In this document: in pieces, positions 1 to 10,894 of the stretch
Position numbering within the stretch: position 1 is the first letter of the stretch
Layout of the letters: the number at the start of each line of letters is the position of its first letter
Origin: Triticum aestivum
Taxonomy: Eukaryota; Streptophyta; Magnoliopsida; Poales; Poaceae
NCBI RefSeq assembly: GCF_018294505.1
Contig: NC_057798.1
Coordinates: 369,305,199 to 369,369,198 of the forward strand
Direction of reading: 5' to 3'
Length of the DNA stretch: 64,000 bases
Made by a program: the position numbers and the translations under genes
Notes under the pieces: generated by a model
Seen by the model: the letters and a program-made list of their open reading frames with translations, nothing else
The model's database searches: none
What the model was told of the DNA's origin: nothing

Positions 1-20
1 ATGATGGAACCTATGACTCC

Positions 21-730
21 ATGAGTGAAGAGGAGATGGAAGCCCTTGAGCAAGTGGCCATGCACCGGCGCGTGAATGAGGATGAAGATGATCAAGTCTT
101 TTGTGATGAAGATTCGAGCCCCGCTCTCGTTGTCTCCAAAGTCTTGACTCTTCAACATCAACAAGAAGAAGACCAAAGATGCCACATCTTCCACACAAAG
201 GCCGGAATCAATGGAAGGTCCGTCAAGGTCATCATCGATGGAGGTAGTTGCCACAACTTGGCAAGTGAAGCTGCTCCAAGCTTCAGTTGGTCAAGATGAA
301 GCACCCGCACCCCTACAAAGTCCAATGGCTAAGTGACTCCGGCACTATACGAGTTGAGCATATGGTCCAAGTCTCCTTCAAAATTGGTGCATATGAGGAC
401 ACTTTGGAGTGTGATGTCGTCCCGATGTCCGTTTTCCACCTCCTTCTTGGTCGACCATGGCAATTCGACCGCGACGTCATCCACAACGGGCGTACCAATC
501 ACTATAGCTTCAAGATGAAAGGGAATGAGTATGTGCTTCGACCTATGTCTCCTAGTCAAGTGATTGCCGACAAGCAAGCCACCCATCATGGAGAGAAGAG
601 TGAGAAAGTGATCCACCAAAAAGTGAGTGAGAGCCACAAGCCAAACTTGAGCGCCTCTTCGCCTAGAGAGAAAAATCTAGTCCTATTTCCCACCAAAAGT
701 GAGATGAGAGAAGTGTGTGAGAACCCATAG
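21..730 (+). pseudogene. gag-pol protease segment (retropepsin), frameshifted
   Basis: Two overlapping frames encode one protease. The first piece (to about 299) ends with the active-site region VIIDGGSCHNLAS, a DGG/DSG retropepsin loop. The second (from about 287) carries the downstream half, with LLLGRPWQFDRDV as the conserved flap-distal motif. The enzyme would cleave the Gag-Pol polyprotein inside the virus-like particle. The frame changes at about 287-299, and a TAG at 728-730 separates this segment from the reverse transcriptase, which continues in the same frame. No start codon choice is meaningful because the polyprotein begins outside the window. Confidence 0.88.
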
Positions 731-736
731 AGTGTT

Positions 737-3060
737 ATGCACTTTGTCCTTGTGTGCAAGGATGGGGACCCAAAGACTAACACCTCTCATGATCTACCTT
801 TAGTGTTTCAATCTCTTTTGCAGGAATTCCAAGATGTTTTCCTCGATGAGCTACCTCCGGGTCTACCTCCTCTGCGAGGCATTGAGCATCAAATCGAACT
901 CATCCCCGGAGCGCCCCTACCAAACAAAGCTCAATGCCATGTCAACCCCGAAGAAACTAAGGAGATCCAATGGCAAGTACAACAACTAATCGACAACGGT
1001 CATGTACGTGAAAGCTTAAGCCCTTCTGACGTTCCCGTTATACTTGTGCCCAAGCAAGACAGTAGTTTTCGCATGTGCTCGGATTGTAGACCTATCAATG
1101 CTATTACCGTTCGTTATAGGCATCCCATTCCTCGCTTAGATGATATGCTTGATGAACTTAGCGGTGCTACCATTTTCTCAAAAATTGATCTCAAAAGTGG
1201 CTATTATCAAATCCTCATACAAGAAGGTGATGAATGGAAAACTGCTTTCAAAACCAAATTTGGCTTGTACGAATGGTTGGTTATGCCTATGGGTTTATCG
1301 GAAGCACCCAGAACTTTCATGCCTCTTATGCTTTTCGTGCTTCGACCTTATATTGGATTGTTTGTTGTGGTTTACTTTGATGACATTCTTGTGTTTAGCA
1401 AATCCATGAAAGAGCATCTAAAGCATGTTAGGGCTGTTTTGCAAACGCTTCGCAAGGAATGTCTTTATGCCAACATGAAAAAGTGCATGTTTGGTGTTGA
1501 CAAACTTGTTTTCTTGGGTTTCGTCGTTTCTTCCAAGGGTGTCCATGTTGATGAATCTAACATTAAAGCAATTAAAACTTGGCCCCAACCCACCAATTTG
1601 CAACAAGTGCGTAGCTTTCTTGGTCTTGCAGGTTTTTATCGTCGCTTTGTGAAAGACTTTAGCACTATTGCCTCTCCTTTGCATGCCTTGAGTAAGAAGA
1701 ATGCTCCTTTTGTTTGGGGATCTTTGCAATCCACTGCTTTTGAAGAGCTCAAGTCTTTGCTTACTCATGCTTCGATTCTTGCTTTGCCCAACTTTGAAAA
1801 AAGTTTTGAGGTTCATTGTGATGCAAGTGGTACCGGAATTGGCAGAGTTTTGATGCAAGAAAAACGAGCCATTGCATACTTTAGTGAAAAACTCTCCGGT
1901 GCTCAACTTAACTATCCCATCTATGACAAAGAATTGTATGCTTTAGTGCGTGTGCTACATGTTTGGGAACATTATCTTAGACCTCATGAGTTTGTCTTCC
2001 ATACCGATCATGAAACGCTTAAGTACTTAAAAGGTCAAACTAAGTTGAACAAGCATCATGCTAAATGGAGTGAATTCATTAAATCTTTCCCCTATGTGAT
2101 CAAGTACATTAAGGGTAAGGAAAATGTAGTTGTGGATGCACTTTCACGCATATGCACGCTTGTCACAAAACTTGAGTTGAATGTTATTGGCTTTGAGCAC
2201 ATAAAAGACTTGTATGCGAATGATCCTTCTTTTGCTATTCCTTATGCTAAGTGTTTGACGCATACATCTTGGGAACAATATTACATCATAGATGATTATC
2301 TTATGAGAGCTAACGAACTTTGCAGTCCCGAGTCTTCTCTTCGTTTGCTCCTTTTGCAAGAGGCTCATGGAGGCGGACTCATGGGACACTTTGGTCGCGA
2401 CAAGACATTCGCCACGCTCTCCAAGAATTACTTTTGGCCCAAGATGTCCCGCGATGTCTCACGCTTCACCAACCGATGCTCTACATGTCGCAAAGCTAAG
2501 TCTAAAGCTCAATCCCATGGTCTTTACATGCCTCTTCCTATTCCTTATCAACCTTGGGAAGACATTAGTATGGATTTTGTACTTGGTTTGCCTAGAACTC
2601 AAAATGGCAAGGATTCTGTGTTTGTTGTTGTGGACCGGTTTTCTAAGATGGCACATTTCATTCCTTGCAACAAGATAGACGATGCTTCACTGTCGCCAAT
2701 CTCTTTTGTAGGGAAATCTTGCGACTCCATGGAGTACCAAAGACAATCATCTCCGACCGCGACGTCAAGTTCTTGAGTTACTTTTGGAAGACGCTATGCG
2801 CCAAGATCGGAATCAAGCTCTTGTTCTCATCCGCATACCATCCTCAAACCGAAGGCCAAACGGAGGTGACAAACCGTACGCTCTCCACTCTACTTCGCGT
2901 GTTGATCAAGAAGAAAATCAAGGAGTGGGAGGAGTGTCTACCCATTGCCGAGTACGCCTACAACCGAGCAAGACATTCGACGACCGGCAAGTCCCCCTTC
3001 GAGGTCGTCTACGGCTTCAACCTGTTGTCCCCATTGGACATTCTACCTCTTCCTCTATAA
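737..3060 (+). pseudogene. pol: reverse transcriptase, RNase H, integrase
   Basis: The 679-residue open frame from 737 carries an RT domain (about residues 90-260, with LKSGYYQ near 152 and catalytic YFDD at 213-216), then RNase H (CDAS near 361, HTDHETL near 422, DALSR near 467). The integrase zinc finger follows (His 544, His 551, Cys 581, Cys 584) with the first catalytic Asp near 613. An apparent one-base insertion near 2690 moves the rest of the integrase core into the next frame (2665-3060), which holds the ISDRDVKF Asp and the [11 protein letters not shown]lu, completing the D,D,E set. A TAA at 3058-3060 breaks the frame again. RT copies element RNA into cDNA and integrase inserts it; this copy is inactive. 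Confidence 0.95.
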
Positions 3061-3783
3061 GAGCGCACCAACCTCGACGCAAGTGCCCGTGAAAGCTACA
3101 TCAAGAAGATGCATGAAGATACAAGGCACACCATCAAGCGCCAAGTACAACGACTCGCGACCAAGCTCAACATCAACAAGCAACCCATGATATTCAACAT
3201 CGGAGATCTCGTGTGGATACACCTTCGCAAGGACCGCTTCCCCAACGAATGCAAGTCCAAACTTCTACCTCGAGCCGATGGACCCTTCAAGGTGCTAGCA
3301 CGCTACAACAACAACGCTTACAAGATCGATCTCCCACGCGACAAGTACAACATGAGCGACATCTTCAACGTCACTGATCTCTCCCCATACCATGGTGATG
3401 AGGATTTCGATCCGAGGTCAGATATTTTCCGAGGGAGGGGAGATGATGCGGAGTATCCTTCGGTCGTCCCCATGGATCTACCATCGTCTCACCAAGCACC
3501 AAGAGGACCCATGACAAGAGCACAAGCTAGAGCTCTCAAGACCGAGGTGACTTCTCTCCTTAGTGATATCTCATATGATCCTCTTGAGACATGGCTACTA
3601 CCTAAGTTCGGAATGTTGTGCATGATTAGGTACCAAGAGGACCCTCGCGAGGATGCACATGAAGATGGTAAAGACCCCAAGTCCATGGAAGAAGAGAACC
3701 AATGGAAGAAGGCGAGAACAGCCTCCAGGCATCGGGCATCCGGCCCCTGGAGATCTTCCCCACAGCCAGGAGACTGCAGCTGA
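3061..3783 (+). pseudogene. Integrase C-terminus and LTR-encoded tail
   Basis: This is in the same frame as the upstream integrase core after the TAA at 3058-3060. The first part (ATG at 3109) is a typical Ty3-gypsy integrase C-terminal module: GDLVWIHLRKDRF, then DGPFKVL (the GPF/Y motif) and NVTDLSPY. From 3444 the coding sequence lies inside the 3' LTR and contains GPMTRAQARAL, a tail motif common in plant chromoviruses. The last 60 or so residues are low complexity. I see no clear chromodomain. The overlap of pol with the LTR is the main support for the CRM-like label. Confidence 0.82.
3431..3443 (+). promoter_or_regulatory. Polypurine tract
   Basis: A run of purines (gagggaggggaga) lies directly against the TGATG start of the 3' LTR. 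This is where plus-strand DNA synthesis would be primed. It is embedded in the open reading frame. Confidence 0.75.
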
Positions 3784-3793
3784 AGTTACAGGG

Positions 3794-4083
3794 CCCGGAC
3801 ATCCGGCGTCCGGACCGGACATCCAGCCCTCCTCACCGGAAATCCGGCCAACAGCCCGGACATTCGGACATGCCGTCCAGGGAGCACAGAAGGCTGCCCC
3901 GACAGCCCGGACATCCGGTCGTCGCCCCGGACATCCGGTGCCTCCTGAAGCCTCGGACATCCGGCCCCGTCTAACCAGAGAGTAGCACGGCCGTCTCAAC
4001 CAGCCCGGACATCCGCTCCTTTAGCCCGGACATCCGGCCCGTCACGAGCGACCGGACATCCGGCCCGACGCCCGGACATCCGT
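3794..4083 (+). repeat. Array of about 10 CCGGACATCCGG interrupted palindromes
   Basis: By hand I count about ten copies, some with one mismatch, of a 12-base unit with CCGGA and TCCGG arms around CA. They are irregularly spaced over 290 bases in LTR U3, upstream of the TATA box. Each unit carries two CCGG sites and can form a short hairpin. Confidence 0.9.
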
Positions 4084-4143
4084 CCTTCCCTGTCTGCGAA
4101 CAGTGTAAGGGTCGAGGCCCATGTACCCCCTTCGGCCCTAGAC

Positions 4144-4151
4144 TATATATA
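4144..4151 (+). promoter_or_regulatory. TATA box of the CRM-like LTR
   Basis: TATATATA lies after the GGACATCC array and about 390 bases before the LTR end, in the position expected for the U3 promoter. Confidence 0.65.
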
Positions 4152-4546
4152 CTCCATCCCCACCTACGTTTTAGAGTTAGCATTGGTTTAGCTCATTTGA
4201 GATAGAGCATTGCTCATTCGTACCGGATCTACTCCTCGTGAGGGACCGCACCTCTTCGGAGAAGATCCATCCGGATTCAAGGCCTCCATCAAGAGAAGAC
4301 AATCAAGAACTCCTCACGGAGAAGAACGGCTACCTTTTGTATCGTCCCTTGTTGACTTTGGATCTCGTGTTACTTTGTGCCTCGATGATCTAGCACTTGT
4401 GTGATCTATTTCGTGTCGGTTGAGTGTTTCTCTTGTTTTCCCTCGTGTTTTCTCTCGTGTTCTTCCACACGTTCTTCGTGTTCCCCGTAGGGATCCTCTC
4501 CAAACGTGAAAGACCGGCCCCTAGGGTTCCGCCCTACATCACTCAC

Positions 4547-4838
4547 CCCGACTACCTGCTCCAAGCGCTATCTACTAGCGCTTTGGACCATGCGCCGTTG
4601 CACCTCTCCACGAGCAACAACTTTCAATTTAAGCATCGCTTCTGTTTTGAGCTATACTGGAGTAAACTTGATGGCTTCCAAGAGACGGTTCAAGAAGCTT
4701 GGGTCTGTTCTAATGACATCTTTGACCCGTTTAAGAGGCTGGACACGCTCTTTAGAAACACGTCGGCATACTTGCAAGCTTGGGGCAGAGAAAAACGGGA
4801 AACATCAAGCTGCGCATGAAGATTGCCAACTCGGTGAT
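4547..4838 (+). pseudogene. LINE ORF2 fragment 1: endonuclease end and linker
   Basis: The translation resembles plant L1-type ORF2. A degenerate LDHAPL matches the SDHxPL end of the apurinic endonuclease, followed by FKHRFCFELYWSKLDGFQETVQEAW, typical of the segment between endonuclease and RT. The reading stops near 4819 after an apparent frameshift, but LRMKIANSV continues beside it. The fragment is interrupted at 4838 by the Angela-type LTR (TSD gtgat at 4834-4838) and resumes at 21095. ORF2 makes nicks and reverse transcribes LINE RNA; this copy is dead. Confidence 0.8.
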
Positions 4839-4958
4839 TGAAGGAAATATGCCCTAGACGCAATATTAAAGTTATTATTTATTTCCTTAATTCATGATAA
4901 ATGTTTATTATTCATGCTAGAATTGTATTAACCGGAAACTTAGTACATGTGTGAATAC
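4839..4958 (+). mobile_element. Angela/WIS-type solo LTR, left part
   Basis: It begins tgaaggaaatatgccctag, the characteristic start of Angela/WIS/BARE Ty1-copia LTRs. It runs 120 bases to the insertion point of the sirevirus (TSD aatac at 4954-4958) and continues at 19495. The host duplication gtgat at 4834-4838 reappears at 21090-21094, so the LTR stands alone without an internal region. Confidence 0.93.
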
Positions 4959-6489
4959 TGAAACTGCGTTATATCGACTAGAGGGGGGGCGAATAGGCGA
5001 TTTTTATGAATTCTTCACTGAGGAATTTGCCGGTGAGGAAATTCCTTAGCGAAGAACTACTAGCAGCGGAATAAGTACTCAGAAGTAAGCATAACAGGAT
5101 ACAGACTTAGTCATCATGATGAAATGAAGACAAACACAGAGTACAGAAAGCGTAAACACAGGATAACACAAAATGAAGACAACAGACTGAAGAAATTGAG
5201 AAAGTCTTCAGTCAAAGTCTTCAAGCACAGATATGAACAATCACTCAACAAGTAATGAGGAAATGAAAGAGTTGAGGAAATAGAACCAGTAAGGTTGGCA
5301 AAGACAATGATTTGTTCGACCAGTTCCAACTGCTGTCTCAGTTGTACGTCTGGTTGGAGCGGCTGAGTATTTAAACTCGAGGACATGCAGTCCCGGACAC
5401 CCAGTTGCTGAGCACGCAGCTCAGGACACCAAGTCCTCACCGTATTCTCCTTGAACTAAGATCACACAGATCTCGTCCAATCACTCGTGGTAAGTCTTCA
5501 GGCGACTTCCAAACCTTCACAGACTTCGGTCACTCGGCGATCCACAATTCCTCTTGGATGCTCTAGACCATGACGCCTAACCGTCTGGAAGAAGCACAGT
5601 CTTCAAAGGTAACAAGCATCGGATCCACGCAGGATCAATCTCTTCAGTGATGCTCAATCACTTTGGGGTTTGTAGGTGTTTGGGTTTGGGATTTTCCTCA
5701 CTCGATGATTTTCGCTCAAAGTCCTCGGAGGATGGGTTGCTCTCAAATGACAAGTGTCAGTTTCTCTCAGAGCAGCCAACCAACTAGTGGTTGTAGGGGG
5801 CGGCTATTTATAGCCTAGGGAGCAGCCCGACATGATAAGACATAAATGCCCTTGTCTGATATGACCGTTAGGTGGATAAGATATTTTGGGACAGCTGGCG
5901 CGTAGCACAGCAACGGTCGGAAATTTGACTATCAAATTCCTCAGGGCTATCATGATCCTCACTGTGTAGGCAATCCGCACTGGCGAATTCCTAACTCCTC
6001 AGTCAGAACAAATTCCTCAGCGACCAGAAGAACTTCGTCTCTGTCACTGAAGAAATTGACTGAACTGTATGAGATTTCCAAAGGCTTCACTCGAAGGGTT
6101 TGGTAGGTGTTGGATTTTGAGTTGAGCATCACATGGAAATTTCTCCTTAGTATTTCCTCGACCCCCTTTAACAGTACGGTGTTTCCTATGACTCAAGAAA
6201 GATAAAAAACAAAACTATGAAAACGAAAGTCTTCAAGCTTCATATTCCTCGCATGAATATCAAGTCTTCACGGATACACCAATATCTTCACTTTCAAAGT
6301 CTTCATGAAAGTCTTCAGAAATACCAAAGTCTTCAGTCGAAGATATTCATTTTTAGGGGTCGACTTTCCCTGTAAATATCAAACTCCTCATAGACTTATA
6401 GACCTGTGTACACTCACAAACGCATTAGTCCCTTAACCTATAAGTCTTCAATACACCAAAATCACTAAGGGGCACTAGATGCACTTACA
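4959..6489 (-). repeat. Sirevirus 3' LTR
   Basis: 1,531 bases, a direct repeat of 17944-19489. On the element strand it runs TG to CA. It contains many tgaagact/agtcttca strings, densest at 6220-6450, and a TATA box (ctataaatag on the minus strand, about 5804-5813). The copy differs from the 5' LTR mainly by transitions. Confidence 0.96.
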
Positions 6490-6980
6490 ATCTCCCCCTT
6501 TTTGGTGATTGATGACAATATAGGTTAAGTTTTCAACGGGGATAAACATATGAAGTGTAAGTACTGATACTGAGGAATTTGATTGCAAGATATAGAAGAA
6601 CTCCCCCTGAAGATGTGCATAGTGAGGAATTTGCTTTTGAAGCAATTGCACACTTGAAGAGTAGAATCATGGAGATTTCCCCCTATATCTTGTAATTCAT
6701 ACACGCATTTGACATATAATATGAAGAATTTGAAATGCATGATGAAATATGGTGCCTGATGAAATTCAGCATGCGTGCAATAATGTTAATGAGGAACAAG
6801 CATGCAGAATAACATATCGAGAGTATCAAAGCACAGTGCATCAAAAGTATCAGGGCACCATCGGGTTTAAGATTACAACTCGATCCAATAAAGTTTCAGA
6901 AGAACGAGAGTTGTAACTTAACAAAAACACGCCCATATAATTGACCCGCTTGAAGACTAACTCAAATTTCTCCCCCTTTG
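6490..6980 (-). promoter_or_regulatory. Multiple polypurine-tract-like motifs
   Basis: Four C-rich strings on the plus strand, read as agggggag on the element strand, lie between the third ORF and the 3' LTR: 6491-6500 (adjacent to the LTR, the likely true PPT), about 6600-6608, about 6676-6684 and about 6968-6978. Multiple PPTs next to the 3' LTR are a described sirevirus trait. The sequence between them is non-coding. Confidence 0.75.
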
Positions 6981-7032
6981 TCATCGAATGACCAAAAGGA
7001 TCGAAACTGAGGACTAGCGCCCCTGAAGAATA

Positions 7033-10000
7033 TCAAGTTGATGGAGGAGCGCCAGCGTTGTTGGGGTCGGTTGTTGTAGTAGGGCCTGCCGCAGTGTCGT
7101 CCAAGTCTTCATTTTCATCAGTCTCGCGTGATGAAGAATAGGAGCTGGCCACCAAGGAAGGAACTTTGACATTCTTGAATTTCTTCAGTGGAGGTGCAGA
7201 CCAGTCAAATTCTTCCTTGAGACCCATATTCTTCAGATCTGCAACACTGTAGACATGAGATAGAACAGCCCAGGTACGGTTGAAGGTTTCATGGAGGTAG
7301 TATTGGTTTTTCTTCACTGCATTGTGTGTTGAGGTCATGTTGTGAAGAATTGAACCAAACTGACGCTTGACCCATTTGTGATTGCGATCAACCTTCTGAT
7401 GAAGACTGACGAGTAACTCACGATCAGTCGTCACCCTAGGAGCTGTGGCTTGAGGATTTTGCTTGGCGGCAGAGTCATGTGTGGCAGAGTCATCATTGGT
7501 GGAGTAGGATGCAGCCTTGCGAAATTGACCATCCAATGGACGAATGCCTTCATCTATCAGAGCAGTTGCCTTGCCTTTGTCATCAGCTGAGGAATATGTC
7601 TATTTGAGGACTTCAATCGGGGGCAAGTAGCTGCCATGGTTCAAAGTATCAGCTTTGTAATTCAGTGAAGCCCTTGACCTGATGAATCTCATAATCCATG
7701 GTGCATAAGGCTTCAGCTCAAATGGTGACATAGCAATATTCGCCAGAGTCCTCATGAAGAAATCATGGAAGTTGACGGGAACGCCATGAATAATGTTGAA
7801 AAGCATGTTCTTCATGATGCCAACGACCTCTTCATCATTTGAGTCGTGGCCTTTGATAGGACTCATTGTCTTTGACAGAATGCGATAGACAGTCCGGGGC
7901 ACATATAGTAATTCCTTGACGAGGAATTTGGTTCGAGGAGCCTGACCTGGCTTCAATGGCTTCATCATCACTTGCATGAAATGATTTGAAAGTTCAGGTT
8001 CACTATATACACAACGAGCACCATCAAGGGGAGGACTGAGTGGGAGGGAACGAAGCAATTCAGTTGCTGGTGCCTTGTAGTGAGTATTTTCTGACATCTA
8101 GTCCAACACCCATGAATTCACATCTTCAGAGTTTCCTGTGATGTGCAGCGTTGCATAGAATTGAAGAATGAGTTCTTCATTCCAGTCACAGATGTCAGTG
8201 CAGAAATTTAACAGTCCAGCATCATGAAGAACACTGAGGACTGGCTCGAAGCACGGCAGAGACTCCATGTCTACATGAGGAATGTGCTCATGATCGAAGA
8301 CTTTGTCTTTGTTGAACAGCACTGAGGAATAGAAATTTGCTTGACTAGCAGTCCAAAAACGCCTCTTCCTTATGCGAGCAGAGTCATAAGGGTTATAGTC
8401 AGTGAAGAACACATGTTCGCTGAAGAAATCTTCAGCCTTGAACTTTTGTTTCTTTGAGAATGGATCTGTTGGCTTGGGCACTGGAGTGTCAGTGAGTTGC
8501 ATCACAACCTCTGGAATCGCAATCTCAGGTTCTTCAGGCTGAGGAATTTCTGGTTCCTCTTCAGTAGCAGGCTGCGTGTTCAAGGGTTCAACAACAACAG
8601 CTTCTTCAGCACTAGCGGCTGGAATGTCTTCATGCACAGACGAAGTGGGATGAGTTTCTTTAGAGCCCATTTGAACAGTTGGTGCGGGGGACTGAGGTAT
8701 TTGTTGAAGTGGGGTGAAGAGTGGAGTATTGGGGTGCTGACTTTCTCAAAAGTCATCATTCATCACCGGCGTTGTGCAGCCAATGTCCACGTCTTCATCT
8801 TCAATTTCTTCAACGCCAGCCTCTTCAGCTGTGAACTGAGGCATTGACGAGGAAGCAACAGTTGTTGAAGGGATCGCATCCACTTCAATTTCTTCATCAA
8901 CCTGCTCTGACGAAGCAGCACATTGAGGTTCTTCATTAGATCCACTTGGGATCACATATTCCTCACCAAAAGGAACAAGGTCCTTTGATGACATGGTGGA
9001 AATTGGAACAGCATCAATTGGATTTGCAATTGAACTTGTCAGAGGCTTCATCTTCTTTTGGGACTGAAGATTCTGAAGCACTGGATGCTTTCCTTTTCTT
9101 CACTGTAGCTCGCTCTGCAGCCTTGGTCTTCTTCACATAGAATGCTCATGGAAGAATTGGAGTTGGGGTAGGCGCAGATGGAACTGAGGAATCTGGTTGA
9201 ATTTCCTCAGGTGCAACTGATGCAGTTGCCCTGACATTTTTAGTTTCTTCAGGCGCACCACAAGTGGATGCCCTGACAATTTCATCAGTGGCTGGAATGG
9301 AGTCATCAGCCCTGGAACTAGCATTTTCTTCAGCAGCCTGAATGTCATCAGCGGTGCTGGCATGTTCTTCAGTTGGCTGAGCAGATGCATCAGCATGAGG
9401 TATTTCTTGTTGCGATGGGGCTGCAAAATTTGTGAATTTCTCAGTCAGTTTCACAAACCTGACTTTGGCTCCTTGCCAATCAGCATAGTAAGCTTTGAAG
9501 TTATTGGTGAGGGTTTTGATTTCAGCTTGGATCTTGAGGAGTTCATCAGTTGTCATATTGATTACGTTATTCTTCAGGAACTTCTCCTTTCTGAACTGAG
9601 TCTTCTTGATCTGCCTGGCCTTCTCAAATTTCCATTTCTCTTCAGTGATGAAATGGGTCAACATGTGACTTTGACCAGGAGTCAACTTGAAATCAGGCAT
9701 AGGAGTATTTGGATCCTTGTGCCAGAGATCAATGTAATCAAGGATCGCCCTTGGATCCAAAAACAGTGGCACATTTGTGCCTTTGGCTCTAGCGGCCCTT
9801 TCTTGTCGGTCTCTGATGATTTCTGCAAGTTCATCATCATCAGCTTCATCGTCAGATGGCACGTGGAAAGCAACCTGTTTCTTCTTCGGACTAGGCCGAG
9901 TACCTCGACCAGCCGTTGCCTTAGTCTTCAACAGAGTGGGGCCTGAAGAAGACTTTGGTGTAGCTGAGGAACTTGCTGAGGCACCAGAGGCAATAGAGAT

Positions 10001-10894
10001 GCCTGTTGTCCTTTGGCATGTAGCCAGATGTACATGTGTTGAGGACTTTGCGGGAGCAACTGAGGGCTTTGGAGGAGGAGCAGTAGTTGGTATTGGCCGT
10101 GGGGGCTTTGAAGAATCTGGCTGTGAGGGCTTTGAAGATTCTGGCCGTGAGGGCATTGCTGAGGAACTTGGCCGAGAGGGCATAGTTGGTGAAGCACTTG
10201 GCTTGTGAGCAGGCTTCTTTGCCATTGATTTCTTTGGCTTGACAAAGACCTCAGTGGCAGTAGCAGCAGCAGAGTCTTCATTGAATTTCCTCACTGCTTC
10301 TTTGGCCTGTCTTGCCAACTTAGCTTGGCGCTTGGCCCATTCTTCAGGAAAATCCTCACCACGCTTGAGGCTGGTGGGGTCAGCCTTTTGGCCAGGTGCC
10401 AATGGAGCTCTTGGGCATGGAGGATTAAGTGCGAATTTCTTCATATACTTTGGAGTCACATATCTGTACTCCCTCCATTCTCTTGCCCATCTTCATTCAA
10501 TCTTCTATATGCACACCTTGCGCCGAGTTTTGGTTTCTTTTCCATACTTAGCCTCATCAGGTGTGCAATAATCAGCATAGAGGTCCTCGGGGATTTCAAA
10601 AGCAGTCATGACCTCTGGCTTCTTTCCTCCTTTATGCGGCCTCTTACCATCAGCTATATTCTTCAGATGAGGAATTTGAACAATCGAGTTTTCTGAAGAA
10701 GTATGCAACTTCTCTTCGAGGAACGCTGCAAATGAGTTAAGTTGATGAGAACCTAGTGATTCAGCAGCGGACACGAGTACTTGTGAACAGAGTATATTTG
10801 CGAGGAATTTGGAGAGGTCATATGCATTCTCAGAAGGTTTTTCAAAAAGAACAAGTTTGAGGAATTTGACCAGATGAGCCTTGAAGAATTTCAC
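7033..10894 (-). pseudogene. Sirevirus third ORF (env-like position), broken
   Basis: Pieces 10894-10505, 10459-9146, 9081-8746, 8670-8098, 8097-7600 and 7536-7033 form one degraded gene of about 1,280 codons. The first two share one frame and the last four share another, so a frameshift near 9100 plus four or five stops explain the breaks. The N-terminal half is Lys/Ala/Pro/Ser-rich with a basic KKRK cluster. The middle is a Pro/Glu-rich linker, then a more globular region (ADTLNHGSYLPP, WILRFIRS-like strings) resembling the plant transposon protein domain of grass elements. The C-terminus has a possible helical stretch and an acidic tail. I see no signal peptide, fusion peptide or membrane anchor, so envelope function is not supported. 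Position between RNase H and the 3' LTR fits sireviruses. Function unknown. Confidence 0.8.

Larger units (their letters stand above)
1..4541 (+). mobile_element. Ty3-gypsy LTR retrotransposon, CRM-like, 3' part
   Basis: The window opens inside this element; gag and the 5' LTR lie outside. Visible in order are protease, reverse transcriptase, RNase H and integrase, then a PPT and a 3' LTR. This order is diagnostic of Ty3-gypsy. The reading frame continues past the PPT into the LTR, and the LTR termini are TGATG and CATCA, features I associate with the CRM chromovirus lineage; that placement is inference. The coding region has two frameshifts and two in-frame stops, so this copy cannot encode its own proteins. 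It sits immediately upstream of a LINE fragment; ctcac (4542-4546) would be its TSD, but the partner lies outside the window. Confidence 0.9.
3444..4541 (+). repeat. 3' LTR of the CRM-like element
   Basis: About 1.1 kb. It starts TGATG after the PPT and ends CATCA, so the termini are inverted repeats. U3 contains the end of pol and an array of GGACATCC motifs. A TATA box follows at 4144, then a pyrimidine-rich R/U5 with repeated ctcgtgtt strings near 4435-4485. No partner LTR is in the window, so the start is inferred from the PPT and terminal symmetry. Confidence 0.75.

Noticed and set aside
3794..4083. CRISPR-like array
   Set aside because: Irregular spacing, 12-base units, eukaryotic LTR context.
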